From Aquabacterium sp. J223 (GTDB lineage: Bacteria > Pseudomonadota > Gammaproteobacteria > Burkholderiales > Burkholderiaceae_C), in contig NZ_CP088297.1 of the NCBI RefSeq assembly GCF_024666615.1, positions 1,984,001 to 2,048,000 of the forward strand: 64,000 nt of DNA, written 5' to 3'. Both the position numbers and the translations under genes were made by a program. The first letter of the stretch is position 1; each line of letters starts with the position of its first letter. Positions 8,778 through 17,214 of the stretch are shown here, in pieces. The notes under the pieces were generated by a model. It was not told where the DNA came from. It saw only the letters and a list, made by a program, of their open reading frames with translations, and did not search any database.

Positions 8778-10157
8778 ATGTCGCCCGCCCCCCACCTTCG
8801 CCGCCTGCTGCTGTGCGCCGCCGCCTGGGCCGGCGCCGCGGCCGCCCAGCCCCTGCCCGAACTGGCCCGGCTGGCGCTGGCCGCCGACCCCGCGGTGGCC
8901 GGCGCCGAGGCGCAGGCGCGCGCCGCCGAGCAGCGCCTGGTGCAGGCCCGGGCCGCCTTCGGTCCCACGCTCAACCTGACCGCCAACCAGTCCGAGACCG
9001 ACTACAAGGAAGCGCCGGCGTTCGACAACCGGCCCTTCCGCGGCAAGCAACTGGTGCTGCAGCTGACCCAGCCGGTGCTGCGGCCGGCGCTGTTCTCCGG
9101 GCTGCGCAGCGCCGAGGCGCAGTACGAGCAGGCGAGGGCGCAGCACGAGCAGGCCCGGCTGGCCTCGCTGCAGCGTTTCATGGAGGCCTGCTTCGACCTG
9201 CTGAAGGCGCGCGACACCCTGCGCTTCGCCCGCGCCCAGCAGCTGTCGACCGGCGAGCAGATGGCCGCCGCGCAGCGCAAGTACCGGGTGGGCACCGCGC
9301 CGGTGACCGACGTGCGCGAGGCCGAGGCCAAGGCCGACGTCGTCGCCGCGCAGCTGGCCGCCGCCGAGCATGAGGTCCAGATGCGCCAGCAGGTGCTGGC
9401 CGAGCTGGTCGGCCGCCCGGTGGACGGGCTGCTTGTCCGCAGCCTGCAGGACGACCGGCTGCCGTCGCTGGAGCCCGCGGCGGCGGCGCGCTGGCTGGAC
9501 GACGCGCTGGCCGCGAGTCCCCAGGTGGCGCAGGCGCGCCTGGCGCTGGACGCCGCGCTGGCCGAGGTCGACCGGGCGTCGCTGGGCCATGCGCCGACGC
9601 TGGACCTGACCGCCAGCCACACCCGCAACCGCGACACCGGCAGCATCAACATCCTCACGCCGCGCCGCTACGACGCCACGCAGGTGGGGGTGAACTTCAA
9701 CCTGCCGCTCTTCGCCAGCGGGGCCACGCAGTCCAAGGTGCAGGAGGCCCTCGCCCTGCGCGACAAGGCCCAGGGCGAGCTGGACGCGGCGCGTCGCGGC
9801 GTCACCCTCGGCGTGCGGCAGCAGTGGTCGGCCGCGCTGTCGGCGATGGCGCAGGCGCAGGGCTACGCCACCGCGGTGCGCTCGGGCGAGCTGTCGCTGC
9901 AGGCCAACCGGCGCGGCTACGAGGTCGGCGTGCGGGTGGCGGCCGAGGTGCTCGACGCCCAGTCCAAGCTCTTCGAGTCGCAGCGCGAGATGACGCGTTC
10001 GCGCTACGACGCCTGGCTCGGCCTGGTGCGGCTGAAGGTGCTGGCCGGCCGGCTGGACGACACCGACCTGGCCCAGCTCGACGGGCTGCTCGTCGAGCGG
10101 CCGCTGCCCGCCGCCGCGCCCGGCCGCGCGCGCGAGGACGACCGCCAGCGACGCTGA
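8778..10157 (+). CDS. TolC-family outer-membrane channel protein
   Basis: The 459-residue protein has a signal peptide (RRLLLCAAAWAGAAAAQ) and two tandem OEP repeats rich in long heptad helices. Segments such as SETDYKEAPAFDN, GTAPVTDVREAEAKADVVAAQL and GYEVGVRVAAEVLDAQSKLFESQREM match type I secretion channel proteins (TolC/AprF/TIGR01844). Such trimers span the outer membrane and periplasm. No membrane-fusion protein or ABC exporter is adjacent, so this is an orphan channel serving a transporter encoded elsewhere. The last 20 residues are Arg/Ala rich and probably disordered. Confidence 0.9.
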   Translation: MSPAPHLRRLLLCAAAWAGAAAAQPLPELARLALAADPAVAGAEAQARAAEQRLVQARAAFGPTLNLTANQSETDYKEAPAFDNRPFRGKQLVLQLTQPVLRPALFSGLRSAEAQYEQARAQHEQARLASLQRFMEACFDLLKARDTLRFARAQQLSTGEQMAAAQRKYRVGTAPVTDVREAEAKADVVAAQLAAAEHEVQMRQQVLAELVGRPVDGLLVRSLQDDRLPSLEPAAAARWLDDALAASPQVAQARLALDAALAEVDRASLGHAPTLDLTASHTRNRDTGSINILTPRRYDATQVGVNFNLPLFASGATQSKVQEALALRDKAQGELDAARRGVTLGVRQQWSAALSAMAQAQGYATAVRSGELSLQANRRGYEVGVRVAAEVLDAQSKLFESQREMTRSRYDAWLGLVRLKVLAGRLDDTDLAQLDGLLVERPLPAAAPGRAREDDRQRR

Positions 10158-10160
10158 CGC

Positions 10161-10215
10161 CCGGTCGGTCGCCCGCCTCCCCCAAAGGTCGGAAGCCCCC
10201 CGAGGAGGGTAGCCG
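10161..10215. repeat. GC-rich intergenic element, copy A
   Basis: A C-run, the core GGTCGGAAGCCCCCCGAGG and a G-run form an imperfect inverted repeat. Related intergenic elements sit at about 39224-39260 and 58736-58770. All three lie directly between neighbouring genes. They look like a dispersed repeat common in Burkholderiales genomes; no function is shown. Confidence 0.4.
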
Positions 10216-10264
10216 TCCGGCCATGCCTTTCAGGACACTGTGCCGCCTGTGACCAGGAGTGCAG

Positions 10265-10549
10265 ATGAACGACGCGGCAAAGACCGAGGAACGGGAACCG
10301 ACACGGTCGGCGACGGCGCATGAGGACGTGGTGGCGGCGGTGCGGGCCGCCCTGCGGCTGATGGGCCTGCCAGCCGAGGATTTCGAGCTGCGGCTCTTCC
10401 CGTCGGCCCACCTCGGCCCGATGAGCCAACCCGAGCGGGTGCTCAGCGTGCGCCGCCTGCCGTGCGGCGAACCGCGGTTGTTCCTCGTCGCCGACGACGT
10501 GCCCTGGCTGATCCAACTGGTGGGCGACCTCTGCGAGGGCCGGCTGTAG
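10265..10549 (+). CDS. Hypothetical protein, 94 residues
   Basis: I do not recognise a family. The protein is acidic, soluble and has no signal peptide or membrane helix. The middle (about residues 20-45) is predicted helical (VVAAVRAALRLMGL), followed by alternating short strands (LSVRRLPCGEPRLFLVADD) and a final helix. AGGAG five bases before ATG 10265 decides the start; a GTG two codons earlier overlaps that ribosome site and is less likely. It lies between the TolC-like gene and the thiolase, about 80 bases before the latter on the same strand. Confidence 0.7.
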   Translation: MNDAAKTEEREPTRSATAHEDVVAAVRAALRLMGLPAEDFELRLFPSAHLGPMSQPERVLSVRRLPCGEPRLFLVADDVPWLIQLVGDLCEGRL

Positions 10550-10628
10550 GACGGGCGGCGCCGCCGGCGGACCGCGCGAGGCATGATCGGCGGGCGGCCC
10601 CCTGCCGCGCCGCGACCAGGAGCCGTCC

Positions 10629-11828
10629 ATGCCCGACCCGATCGTGATCGTCGCCGCCGCCCGCACCCCGATGGGCGGCCTGCTCGGCGAGCTGTCCGGC
10701 CTGCAGGCCTGGGAGCTGGGCGCGGTGGCCATCGAGGCCGCCGTGCGCCGCGCCGGCCTGCCGGGCGAACGGGTCGACGAAGTGCTGATGGGCAACTGCC
10801 TGATGGCCGGGCAGGGCCAGGCGCCGGCCCGTCAGGCGCTGCGGCGCGCCGGGCTGCCCGACTCGGCCGGCGCCGTCACGCTGAGCAAGATGTGCGGCTC
10901 CGGCATGCGCGCTCTGATGTTCGGCCACGACATGCTGTCCGCCGGCTCGGCCGACGTGGTGGTCGCCGGCGGGATGGAGAGCATGAGCAACGCGCCGCAC
11001 CTGAGCGCGCTGCGGCGCGGCGTGCGCTACGGTGCCACCGCGCTGCTGGACCACATGGCGCACGACGGCCTGGAAGACGCCTACGACCGGCTGCCCGACG
11101 GCCGCGGCAAGTCGATGGGCCTCTTCGCGGAGGACTGCGCGGCCCGCTACGGCTTCACCCGCGAGGCGATGGACCGCTACGCCGTCGCGTCCACCGAACG
11201 CGCACGGCAGGCGCAGGCGGACGGTGCCTTCGACTGGGAGATGGCCCCGGTGTCGTTGCCGGCCGAACGCGGCGCGGCGCCGGCGGTGGTGGCCCGCGAC
11301 GAGCAGCCGGCGAAGGCCCGGCCGGACCGCATCCACGGCCTGAAGCCGGCGTTCAAGGCCGACGGCACCATCACCGCGGCCACCTCGTCCAGCATTTCCG
11401 ACGGTGCGGCGGCGCTGGTGTTGATGCGCCGGTCGGACGCCGAACGGCAGGGCATCCCGCCGCTGGCGCGCATCGTCGGCCATGCGGTGCATGCGCAGGC
11501 GCCGGCCTGGTTCAGCACCGCGCCGGCGGGGGCGGTTCGCACGCTGCTGCAGCGCTGCGGCTGGTCGGCCGGCGACGTGGCGCTGTGGGAGGTCAACGAG
11601 GCCTTCGCCGCGGTGGCGCTCGCCGCGATGGCCGACTTCGGCCTGCCGCACGACATCGTCAACGTGCACGGCGGCGCCTGCGCCCTCGGCCACCCGATCG
11701 GCGCCTCCGGCGCCCGCATCGTGGTCACGCTGCTCGGGGCCCTGCGCCGGCGCGGGCTGCGCCGCGGCGTGGCGACGCTGTGCATCGGCGGCGGCGAAGC
11801 CACCGCCATCGCCATCGAGCGCCTGTAG
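10629..11828 (+). CDS. Acetyl-CoA C-acyltransferase (thiolase)
   Basis: The 399-residue enzyme condenses or cleaves acyl-CoA units (beta-oxidation or acetoacetyl-CoA formation). The catalytic residues are all present: C89 in SKMCGSGM, H355 in ALGHPIGASG, and C385 in TLCIGGGEA. Their placement fits cytosolic thiolase II (AtoB/PhaA type). With a phasin elsewhere in the window, a role in polyhydroxybutyrate precursor supply is possible, but no phaB or phaC is adjacent. The substrate chain length cannot be read from the sequence. Confidence 0.93.
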   Translation: MPDPIVIVAAARTPMGGLLGELSGLQAWELGAVAIEAAVRRAGLPGERVDEVLMGNCLMAGQGQAPARQALRRAGLPDSAGAVTLSKMCGSGMRALMFGHDMLSAGSADVVVAGGMESMSNAPHLSALRRGVRYGATALLDHMAHDGLEDAYDRLPDGRGKSMGLFAEDCAARYGFTREAMDRYAVASTERARQAQADGAFDWEMAPVSLPAERGAAPAVVARDEQPAKARPDRIHGLKPAFKADGTITAATSSSISDGAAALVLMRRSDAERQGIPPLARIVGHAVHAQAPAWFSTAPAGAVRTLLQRCGWSAGDVALWEVNEAFAAVALAAMADFGLPHDIVNVHGGACALGHPIGASGARIVVTLLGALRRRGLRRGVATLCIGGGEATAIAIERL

Positions 11829-11955
11829 GCCTCGGGGAAAGGCGCGACGCACGGGCGAAGTGCCATCGCCCTACAGCGCGTTCGACGCCCGCCCGACAGC
11901 CAGGGCACGGTCGGATTCGAACAATGTGCCCATGTCCCACCCTCAGGAGACTTCC

Positions 11956-12258
11956 ATGCACAAGCGTTCGAACACCCTGGTTCTCGGTCTGGTCGCCTCG
12001 GCCGCCTTCGTCCTCGCCGGCTGCGACGTGCAGAAGACGCAGGAGGGCAGCGTGCAGCTGCCGAAGTACGACGTCCAGAAGACGCAGGAGGGCAATGTCA
12101 ACCTGCCCAAGTACGACGTCACCGCGCCGGATGTGACCGTCGAGAAGACCCAGAAGGAGGTCACGGTGCCGAAGGTGACCACCGAGAAGGAAACCATCAC
12201 CGTGCCGAAGGTCGACATCAAGACCGGGCAGGAGAAGGCCGCGGAAGGCAACCGCTGA
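11956..12258 (+). CDS. Small lipoprotein with 15-residue tandem repeats
   Basis: The 100-residue protein starts with a lipoprotein signal: a hydrophobic helix and the lipobox LAGC with C23 as the lipidated residue. The mature part is built from repeats. The unit DVQKTQEGxVxLPKY occurs twice head to tail, followed by three decayed units carrying the V-x-V-P-K-V pattern (VEKTQKEVTVPKV, EKETITVPKV). The composition is strongly charged (Lys/Glu/Thr) with no cysteine after C23. A CAGGAGA ribosome site precedes ATG 11956. It is probably a periplasmic, extended beta-repeat lipoprotein. The function is unknown. It converges with putA, 12 bases apart. Confidence 0.85.
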   Translation: MHKRSNTLVLGLVASAAFVLAGCDVQKTQEGSVQLPKYDVQKTQEGNVNLPKYDVTAPDVTVEKTQKEVTVPKVTTEKETITVPKVDIKTGQEKAAEGNR

Positions 12259-12270
12259 TCGTCCGGCCCC

Positions 12271-15200
12271 TCAACCCACCGCCGTCAGGCTGGCGTTGCC
12301 GCCCGCCGCGGCGGTGTTGATGCTCACGGCGCGCTCCACCAGCAGCCGTTCCAGCGCGATGGCCCCATCGCCCGATCGCAGGCCTTGCAGGCCGGCGATC
12401 GGGCCGGGGCGTTCGGCCAGCTGCCGTTGGAGCGCGAGCAGCTCGGCGCGCTCGCCGTGGTGCATCGCGGCGTCGACGTTGGCGCCGAGCATGTCGGGCG
12501 CTCCGTGCAGGCGGATCTGGGTCCGCACCGGCGCCGGCAGCCGGTCGCGCAGCGGCCGGGCCGACGACGGCCACAGCGCGGTGCTGCCCACCGCCAGCAC
12601 CGCCGCCAGCTGCAGCAGCCGGTCCGCGTCGGCCTCGGCATGGCAGAGCACCGCCCGCCGCGGCAGCAGCCGAAGCTCGTTGTGCTCACCCGTGGGGCCG
12701 GGCAGGACCCGCTTCAACCCGGCGCAGGACTCGGCGGCGAAGCGTTCGCAGGCGTCCGCCAACGCCGCGCGTCCCTGCGCCGTGGCCCAGCCCCGCAACG
12801 CCAGCAGCGGCGGCGGTGCGGGTGGGGCAGGTCGGTCGCCGCGCAGTGCGCGGGCCAGGCCCAGCGCGGGCCGGGCCGCGAGCAGCCGCGTCATGTACAG
12901 CGGCCCGCCGGCCTTCGGCCCGGTGCCCGACAGGCCCTCGCCGCCGAAGGGCTGCACCCCGACCACCGCGCCCACCATCGTGCGGTTGACGTAGACATTG
13001 CCCACCCGGGCGTTGTCCACCACCTGCCGCACGGTCTCGTCGATGCGGGTGTGCAGGCCGAGGGTGAGGCCGTGGCCGGTGGCGTGCAGAGAAGCGAGCA
13101 ATGCCGGAAGCTCCCCGCGGCGCCAGCGCAGCACGTGCAGCACCGGGCCGAACACCTCTTCCGTCAGTTCGTCCAGCCGCTGCAGCTCGATCAGCGTGGG
13201 CGGCATGAAGGTGCCGTGGGCGCGTGCGTCGTCGGCTCCCCGCGGCGCCGGCTGGTGCACCGGTCGACCGCGCGACCGCATCGCCTCGACGTGGCGCTGC
13301 AGCCGGTCCAGGGCCTCGGTGTCGATGACCGGGCCGACGTCGCACGACAGGCGGTCCGGCGGGCCGACCTGCAGCTCGGCCATGGCGCCCTTGAGCAGGT
13401 CCAGCACCGGCTGCGCGATGTCCGCCTGCAGGCACAGCACCCGCAGCGCCGAGCAGCGCTGGCCGGCGCTGTCGAAGGCCGAGGCCAGCGCGTCGGCCAC
13501 CACCTGCTCGGGCAGCGCGGAGGCGTCGACGATCATGGCGTTCTGCCCACCGGTCTCGGCGATCAGCGGCAGCGGCCGGCCCTCGTCGTCCAGCCGGTCG
13601 GCCAGTTGGCGGGCGATGCCCTTGGCCACCGCGGTGGAGCCGGTGAACAGCACGCCGCGCACGCCTTCATGGGCGACCAGCGCCCGCCCCACGCCGTCAC
13701 CATCGCCCGGCAGCAGTTGCAGGGCGCCCTGCGGCACACCGGCGCAGTGCAGCAGGCGCACCGCCTCGGCGGCCACCAGCGGGGTCTGCTCGGCCGGCTT
13801 GGCGAGCACGGTGTTGCCCGCCGCCAGCGCCGCGGCCACCTGGCCGGTGAAGATGGCGAGCGGGAAGTTCCAGGGGCTGATGCAGGCCAGCGCGCCCAGC
13901 GGCCGGTGGCTGTGGTTGTCGAAATGCGCGCGCAGCTCGGCGGCGTCGTGGCGCAGGAAGTCCACCGCCTCGCGCACCTCGGCCAGCGCATTGGGCACGG
14001 TCTTGCCGGCCTCGCGCACCAGCAGCGCCATGAGGCGCGGTCGCTCGGCCTCGAACAGGTCGGCCGCGGTCTCCAGCCGGGCTGCGCGCTCGGTCGGCGG
14101 CAGCGCGCGCCAGGCCGGCCAGGCCTGCTGCGCGGCGCGCACCGCGGCGTCCACGTCGGCAGGGGTCGCGTCCTGCACCTGGCCGACGACGTCGCGGGTG
14201 TCGGCCGGGTTGTGCACCGGTCGTGGCGCCGTGTCCGCTGTCGGTGCGTTGTCCGCCAGCAGCGGCCCGGCACTGGAGGGCGTGGACGCCGCTTCCTGCA
14301 GTTCGGCCTGCAGCGTGCGCAGCACCGCGTCGCTGGCCAGGTCCAGCCCGCGGGCGTTGCGCCGCGCCGGCCCGTACAGCCGCGCCGGCAAGGGGATCGA
14401 CGGGTGCGGGCGGCCGGCCTCGCCGCCCTCGTCGCGGGCCCGCGCCACCACCTCGGCCACCGGGTCGCGCACCAGCGCCGCCAGCGGCCGCCCGTGGTCG
14501 GCGACCTGGTGCACGAAGGAGGTGTTGGCGCCGTTCTCCAGCAGCCGCCGCACCAGGTAGGCGAGCAGCGTCTCGTGCGGGCCCACCGGGGCGTAGATGC
14601 GGCAGGGCCGGCCGAGGCCGCCCCTCGACACCGGCGGCACCACCCGCTCGTACAGCGGCTCGCCCATGCCGTGCAGGCACTGGAACTCGTACTGCCCCGG
14701 CGTCCAGGCGGCCGGGTCGGCCATCTGGTGGACGGCCGCCAGCGTCTGCGCGTTGTGGGTGGCGAACTGCGGGTAGACCGCGTCCGGCGCGGCCAGCAGG
14801 CGACGGGCGCAGGCGAGGTAGGCCACGTCGGTGTGGGCCTTGCGCGTGTACACCGGGTAGCCGTCCAGCCCGTCGACCTGCGCGCGCTTGACCTCGCTGT
14901 CCCAGTAGGCGCCCTTGACCAGCCGGACCATCAGCCGCCGGCCGCTGCGGCGCGCCAGCGCCACCAGGTGGTCGACGACGAAGGGCGCCCGCAGCTGGTA
15001 GGCCTGCACCACGACGCCCAGGCCCTGCCAGCCGGCCAGCGCCGGCTCGGCGCACAGCCGCTGCAGCAGGTCCAGCGACAGCAGCAGGCGGTCGGCTTCC
15101 TCGGCGTCGAGGTTGAGCCCGATGTCCTGCTGCCGCGCCTGCAGCACCAGGCCGAGCAGCCGGGGGTAGAGCTCGTCCATCACCCGTTCGCGCTGGGCCC

Positions 15201-16026
15201 TGCGGTAGCGCGGGTGCAGCGCCGACAGCTTGATCGAGATGCCCGGGCCGTCCCGCACGCCGCGGCCATGCGCCGAGGCGCCGATGGCGGCGATGGCCTG
15301 CGCGTAGGCGCGGCCGTAGCGCTCGGCGTCGGCGTGGGTCACGGCGGCCTCGCCCAGCATGTCGTAGGAATGGCGGAAGCCGCGGGCCTCCAGCGCCCGC
15401 GCCCGTGCCAGCGCCTCGTGGATGGTGCGGCCGGCGACGAACTGCTCGCCCATCAGCCGCACGGCCATGTCCACCCCCGCGCGCACCAGCGGCTCGCCGC
15501 CGCGCGCCAGCAGCCGACCGGCGACCGCCGCCAGGCCACCTTCGCGGGGCCCGAGCAGCTTGCCGGTGAACAGCAGCCCCCAGGCGGCGGCGTTGACGAA
15601 GGGCGAGGGGCTGCGCTGGAGGTGGTCCTCCCAGCGGCCGGCGCCGAGCTTGTCGCGGATCAGCGCGTCGCGGGTGGCCGCGTCGGGGATGCGCAGCAGC
15701 GCCTCGGCCAGGCACATCAGGGCCACGCCCTCGTCGGAGGACAGCGAGTACCGCTGCAGCAGGCCCTGCACCCAGGCGGCGCGGCCGAAGCCGGTCGGGC
15801 GCTCGCGCAGGGCGGCGGCCAGCCGCAGGGCCAGCGCCTGCGCCTCGCGCGAGGCGGCCTCGGGCAGGCGGGCGGCGTCGAGCAGCGCGGCCACCGCCTC
15901 GGGCTCGGTCAGCCGGGCCGCGTCATCGATGGCCTCGCGGGTGTCGTCGTGCGGCGCCTCGGAGCGGCCTGCAAAGGCGCTGAAGGGGTCGGCCGGCGGC
16001 TCCTGAGCGGGGGAGGAGGGGTGCAT
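12271..16026 (-). CDS. putA: Bifunctional proline dehydrogenase / L-glutamate gamma-semialdehyde dehydrogenase
   Basis: The 1251-residue enzyme oxidises proline to glutamate in two channelled steps at the membrane. Domains in order: a helical arm (about 25-130); an FAD-binding proline dehydrogenase barrel with ISIKLSALHPRY, VRLVKGAYWDSEVKRAQ, FATHNAQTL and RLLENGANTSFVHQ; then the aldehyde dehydrogenase with ISPWNFPLAIFTGQVAAAL, the Glu block ETGGQNAMIVD and the catalytic Cys in SAGQRCSALRV; and a C-terminal ALDH-like extra domain characteristic of long (type B) PutA. There is no N-terminal ribbon-helix-helix, so unlike E. coli PutA it should not repress its own gene. No Lrp-type regulator is adjacent. 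Confidence 0.97.
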   Translation of the reverse strand: MHPSSPAQEPPADPFSAFAGRSEAPHDDTREAIDDAARLTEPEAVAALLDAARLPEAASREAQALALRLAAALRERPTGFGRAAWVQGLLQRYSLSSDEGVALMCLAEALLRIPDAATRDALIRDKLGAGRWEDHLQRSPSPFVNAAAWGLLFTGKLLGPREGGLAAVAGRLLARGGEPLVRAGVDMAVRLMGEQFVAGRTIHEALARARALEARGFRHSYDMLGEAAVTHADAERYGRAYAQAIAAIGASAHGRGVRDGPGISIKLSALHPRYRRAQRERVMDELYPRLLGLVLQARQQDIGLNLDAEEADRLLLSLDLLQRLCAEPALAGWQGLGVVVQAYQLRAPFVVDHLVALARRSGRRLMVRLVKGAYWDSEVKRAQVDGLDGYPVYTRKAHTDVAYLACARRLLAAPDAVYPQFATHNAQTLAAVHQMADPAAWTPGQYEFQCLHGMGEPLYERVVPPVSRGGLGRPCRIYAPVGPHETLLAYLVRRLLENGANTSFVHQVADHGRPLAALVRDPVAEVVARARDEGGEAGRPHPSIPLPARLYGPARRNARGLDLASDAVLRTLQAELQEAASTPSSAGPLLADNAPTADTAPRPVHNPADTRDVVGQVQDATPADVDAAVRAAQQAWPAWRALPPTERAARLETAADLFEAERPRLMALLVREAGKTVPNALAEVREAVDFLRHDAAELRAHFDNHSHRPLGALACISPWNFPLAIFTGQVAAALAAGNTVLAKPAEQTPLVAAEAVRLLHCAGVPQGALQLLPGDGDGVGRALVAHEGVRGVLFTGSTAVAKGIARQLADRLDDEGRPLPLIAETGGQNAMIVDASALPEQVVADALASAFDSAGQRCSALRVLCLQADIAQPVLDLLKGAMAELQVGPPDRLSCDVGPVIDTEALDRLQRHVEAMRSRGRPVHQPAPRGADDARAHGTFMPPTLIELQRLDELTEEVFGPVLHVLRWRRGELPALLASLHATGHGLTLGLHTRIDETVRQVVDNARVGNVYVNRTMVGAVVGVQPFGGEGLSGTGPKAGGPLYMTRLLAARPALGLARALRGDRPAPPAPPPLLALRGWATAQGRAALADACERFAAESCAGLKRVLPGPTGEHNELRLLPRRAVLCHAEADADRLLQLAAVLAVGSTALWPSSARPLRDRLPAPVRTQIRLHGAPDMLGANVDAAMHHGERAELLALQRQLAERPGPIAGLQGLRSGDGAIALERLLVERAVSINTAAAGGNASLTAVG

Positions 16027-16097
16027 CGCGGACGAGGATGCCGCAAGCCGTGTGCCGCCGTCGCCGGGCCAGGGTCGGCCCCTGGCGGCCCCCCGGC

Positions 16098-16454
16098 TCA
16101 GTGCAGCTTGCGGCCGCGGCCCGCCTGCCCGCCGGCCAGGTCCTTGCCCTCCACGCCGGCGAACAGCCGCGCCGCGCGCACCTTGATGTCGAGCAGCTCG
16201 TTCGGCGTCACGCTGTACTTGCCCGAGAAGCGCTCGACCTGCACCGAGAACTCGACGTCCTTGCCGTCGTTGCTCAGGGTGCCGCTGGTGAAGGCGTAGT
16301 CCTCGCGGCTGGCCGGCAGGCCCTGCGCGGCCACGTCGTAGTCGACGTAGCGCACGTCGCGGATCTCGCCGCTGGCCAGGTCCAGCGAGCCGGTCGAGCT
16401 GACGATCTCGTCGTCCAGCTCGTCGGTCAGGGTGATGGGGACGGTGAGGTTCAC
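16098..16454 (-). CDS. Hypothetical protein, 118 residues
   Basis: I do not recognise a family. The start is taken as GTG 16454 because CAGGA stands about 8 bases upstream and the sequence from there (NLTVPITLTDELDDEIVSS) is well ordered. Upstream residues read through terminator DNA. The protein is soluble, acidic in its first half, and alternates strands and turns (TGSLDLASGEIRDVRYVDYD, then DVEFSVQVERFSGKYSV), ending in a basic tail. It lies 71 bases upstream of putA on the same strand. It is immediately outside the integrative island and is probably ancestral chromosome. Confidence 0.65.
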   Translation of the reverse strand: MNLTVPITLTDELDDEIVSSTGSLDLASGEIRDVRYVDYDVAAQGLPASREDYAFTSGTLSNDGKDVEFSVQVERFSGKYSVTPNELLDIKVRAARLFAGVEGKDLAGGQAGRGRKLH

Positions 16455-16500
16455 GGTGCAGTCCTGTGGCGCATGTCGGTCTCCCGGGCCGGGCGACCGT

Positions 16501-16538
16501 GAAAGAAAATGCCCCGGCTGCGTCAGCAACCAGGGCAT
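16501..16538 (-). terminator. Rho-independent terminator, original tRNA-Asn terminator
   Basis: Read on the minus strand, ATGCCCTGG pairs with CCGGGGCAT (one mismatch) around a 12-base loop and is followed by TTTTCTTTC. It lies just downstream of the duplicated tRNA-Asn 3' fragment. It was probably the terminator of the intact tRNA gene before the island separated them. Confidence 0.75.
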
Positions 16539-16547
16539 CTCGTGTGT

Positions 16548-16595
16548 TGGCTCCCCGACCTGGGCTCGAACCAGGGACTGCGGATTAACAGTCCG
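16548..16595 (-). repeat. Left attachment repeat: duplicated 3' end of tRNA-Asn
   Basis: These 48 bases repeat the 3' 49 bases of the intact tRNA-Asn gene (21070-21118): CCA end, acceptor strand, T arm, variable loop and anticodon stem through GTTAATC. One C is missing after the T arm. The 5' half of the tRNA is absent, so this copy cannot make a tRNA. It marks the distal end of an element that integrated into the tRNA gene. Confidence 0.9.
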
Positions 16596-16677
16596 GTGGC
16601 CGGCCGAGGGATAAAGCATTGTCGCTGCTCGCAATTCTAGCCGACGCCGTCTGATATTTCCGGTCGTTGGTGCGTGG

Positions 16678-16699
16678 CTAACCCCTTGATTGGTATGGC
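16678..16699. repeat. Second, decayed att-flank copy
   Basis: CTAACCCCTTGATT followed after two different bases by TATGGC repeats 21052-21073, where the last four bases (TGGC) are the tRNA-Asn 3' end. A shared GTCTGATAT lies 29 bases (left) and 48 bases (right) upstream. It sits 15 bases past the recombinase stop. It may be a recombinase arm site or the scar of an earlier tandem insertion. Confidence 0.55.
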
Positions 16700-16713
16700 C
16701 TGCGGCTCGTATT

Positions 16714-17109
16714 TCAGACAGCCGAGGCGACCCAATTCGGGGCCACCGCGCCGCGCCAGCGGCTCTTGACGTAGATCTCCGTGGTGCGCACCGACTCGTG
16801 GCCGCACAGCACCTGGATCTCCTCCAGCGGCACGCCCGACTGCCACATGTCGATGGCGCCCTTGCCCTTCATGTCGTAGAAGCCCCATGGCGCCATCGCG
16901 GCAAGCGGCCCGCCTGCGGCCGTGTGCTCGCGCCGCACGTCGGCCTGGCGGCGCTTCAGCATCGCGCACAGCCCGTCGTAGCTGTAGGCCTTGCCGTCGC
17001 GGCGGTGTACCAGCGTCAGGCCGGTGACGTTGGCCCGCGCGATGCGGGCGACGATCTCGTCGGGGCTCAGGCTGTCGTTGCGGTAGGGCATGAGCCACTG
17101 TATTGGCAA
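16714..17109 (-). pseudogene. Truncated tyrosine recombinase (integrase), C-terminal part
   Basis: The C-terminal catalytic part of a phage-type integrase is preserved: FYDMKGKGAIDMWQSG, then CGHESVRTTEIYVKSRW, which carries the H-x-x-R box and the nucleophilic Tyr. The N-terminal arm-binding and core-binding domains and the first catalytic Arg block are missing; upstream of about 17109 no integrase-like sequence or sensible start is found (only a TTG and a later ATG). With about 131 residues against the usual 350-450, it is a remnant. Its position beside the attachment repeat identifies it as the island's former integrase. Confidence 0.82.
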
Positions 17110-17214
17110 TGGCGGGGTCGAAGCGCCGCCCCAACCCGGCTCTACAGCGCGCGCTCAACCGCGGCTGCCCGGCGCTACACTAGCTTGACGACCACCAAGG
17201 AAAGCGGAGCAGAG

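Noticed and set aside
11990-12250. CRISPR-like direct repeats
   Set aside because: The repeats are contiguous 45-base units in frame within a lipoprotein gene, with no unique spacers and no cas genes.
12385-16299. A 1304-codon open frame on the plus strand opposite putA
   Set aside because: It is a mirror of putA codon bias: Arg/Gln/Gly/His-rich, no domain, no ribosome site. PutA on the other strand has full catalytic motifs.
16548-16595. A possible second functional tRNA-Asn
   Set aside because: Only the 3' half is present, with a base deleted beside the T arm; sequence beyond 16595 cannot form the D arm or 5' acceptor strand.
16637-17158. A 173-codon alternative frame over the integrase remnant
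   Set aside because: It is the shadow of the integrase frame; only the 16714-17109 frame carries the H-x-x-R and Tyr motifs.
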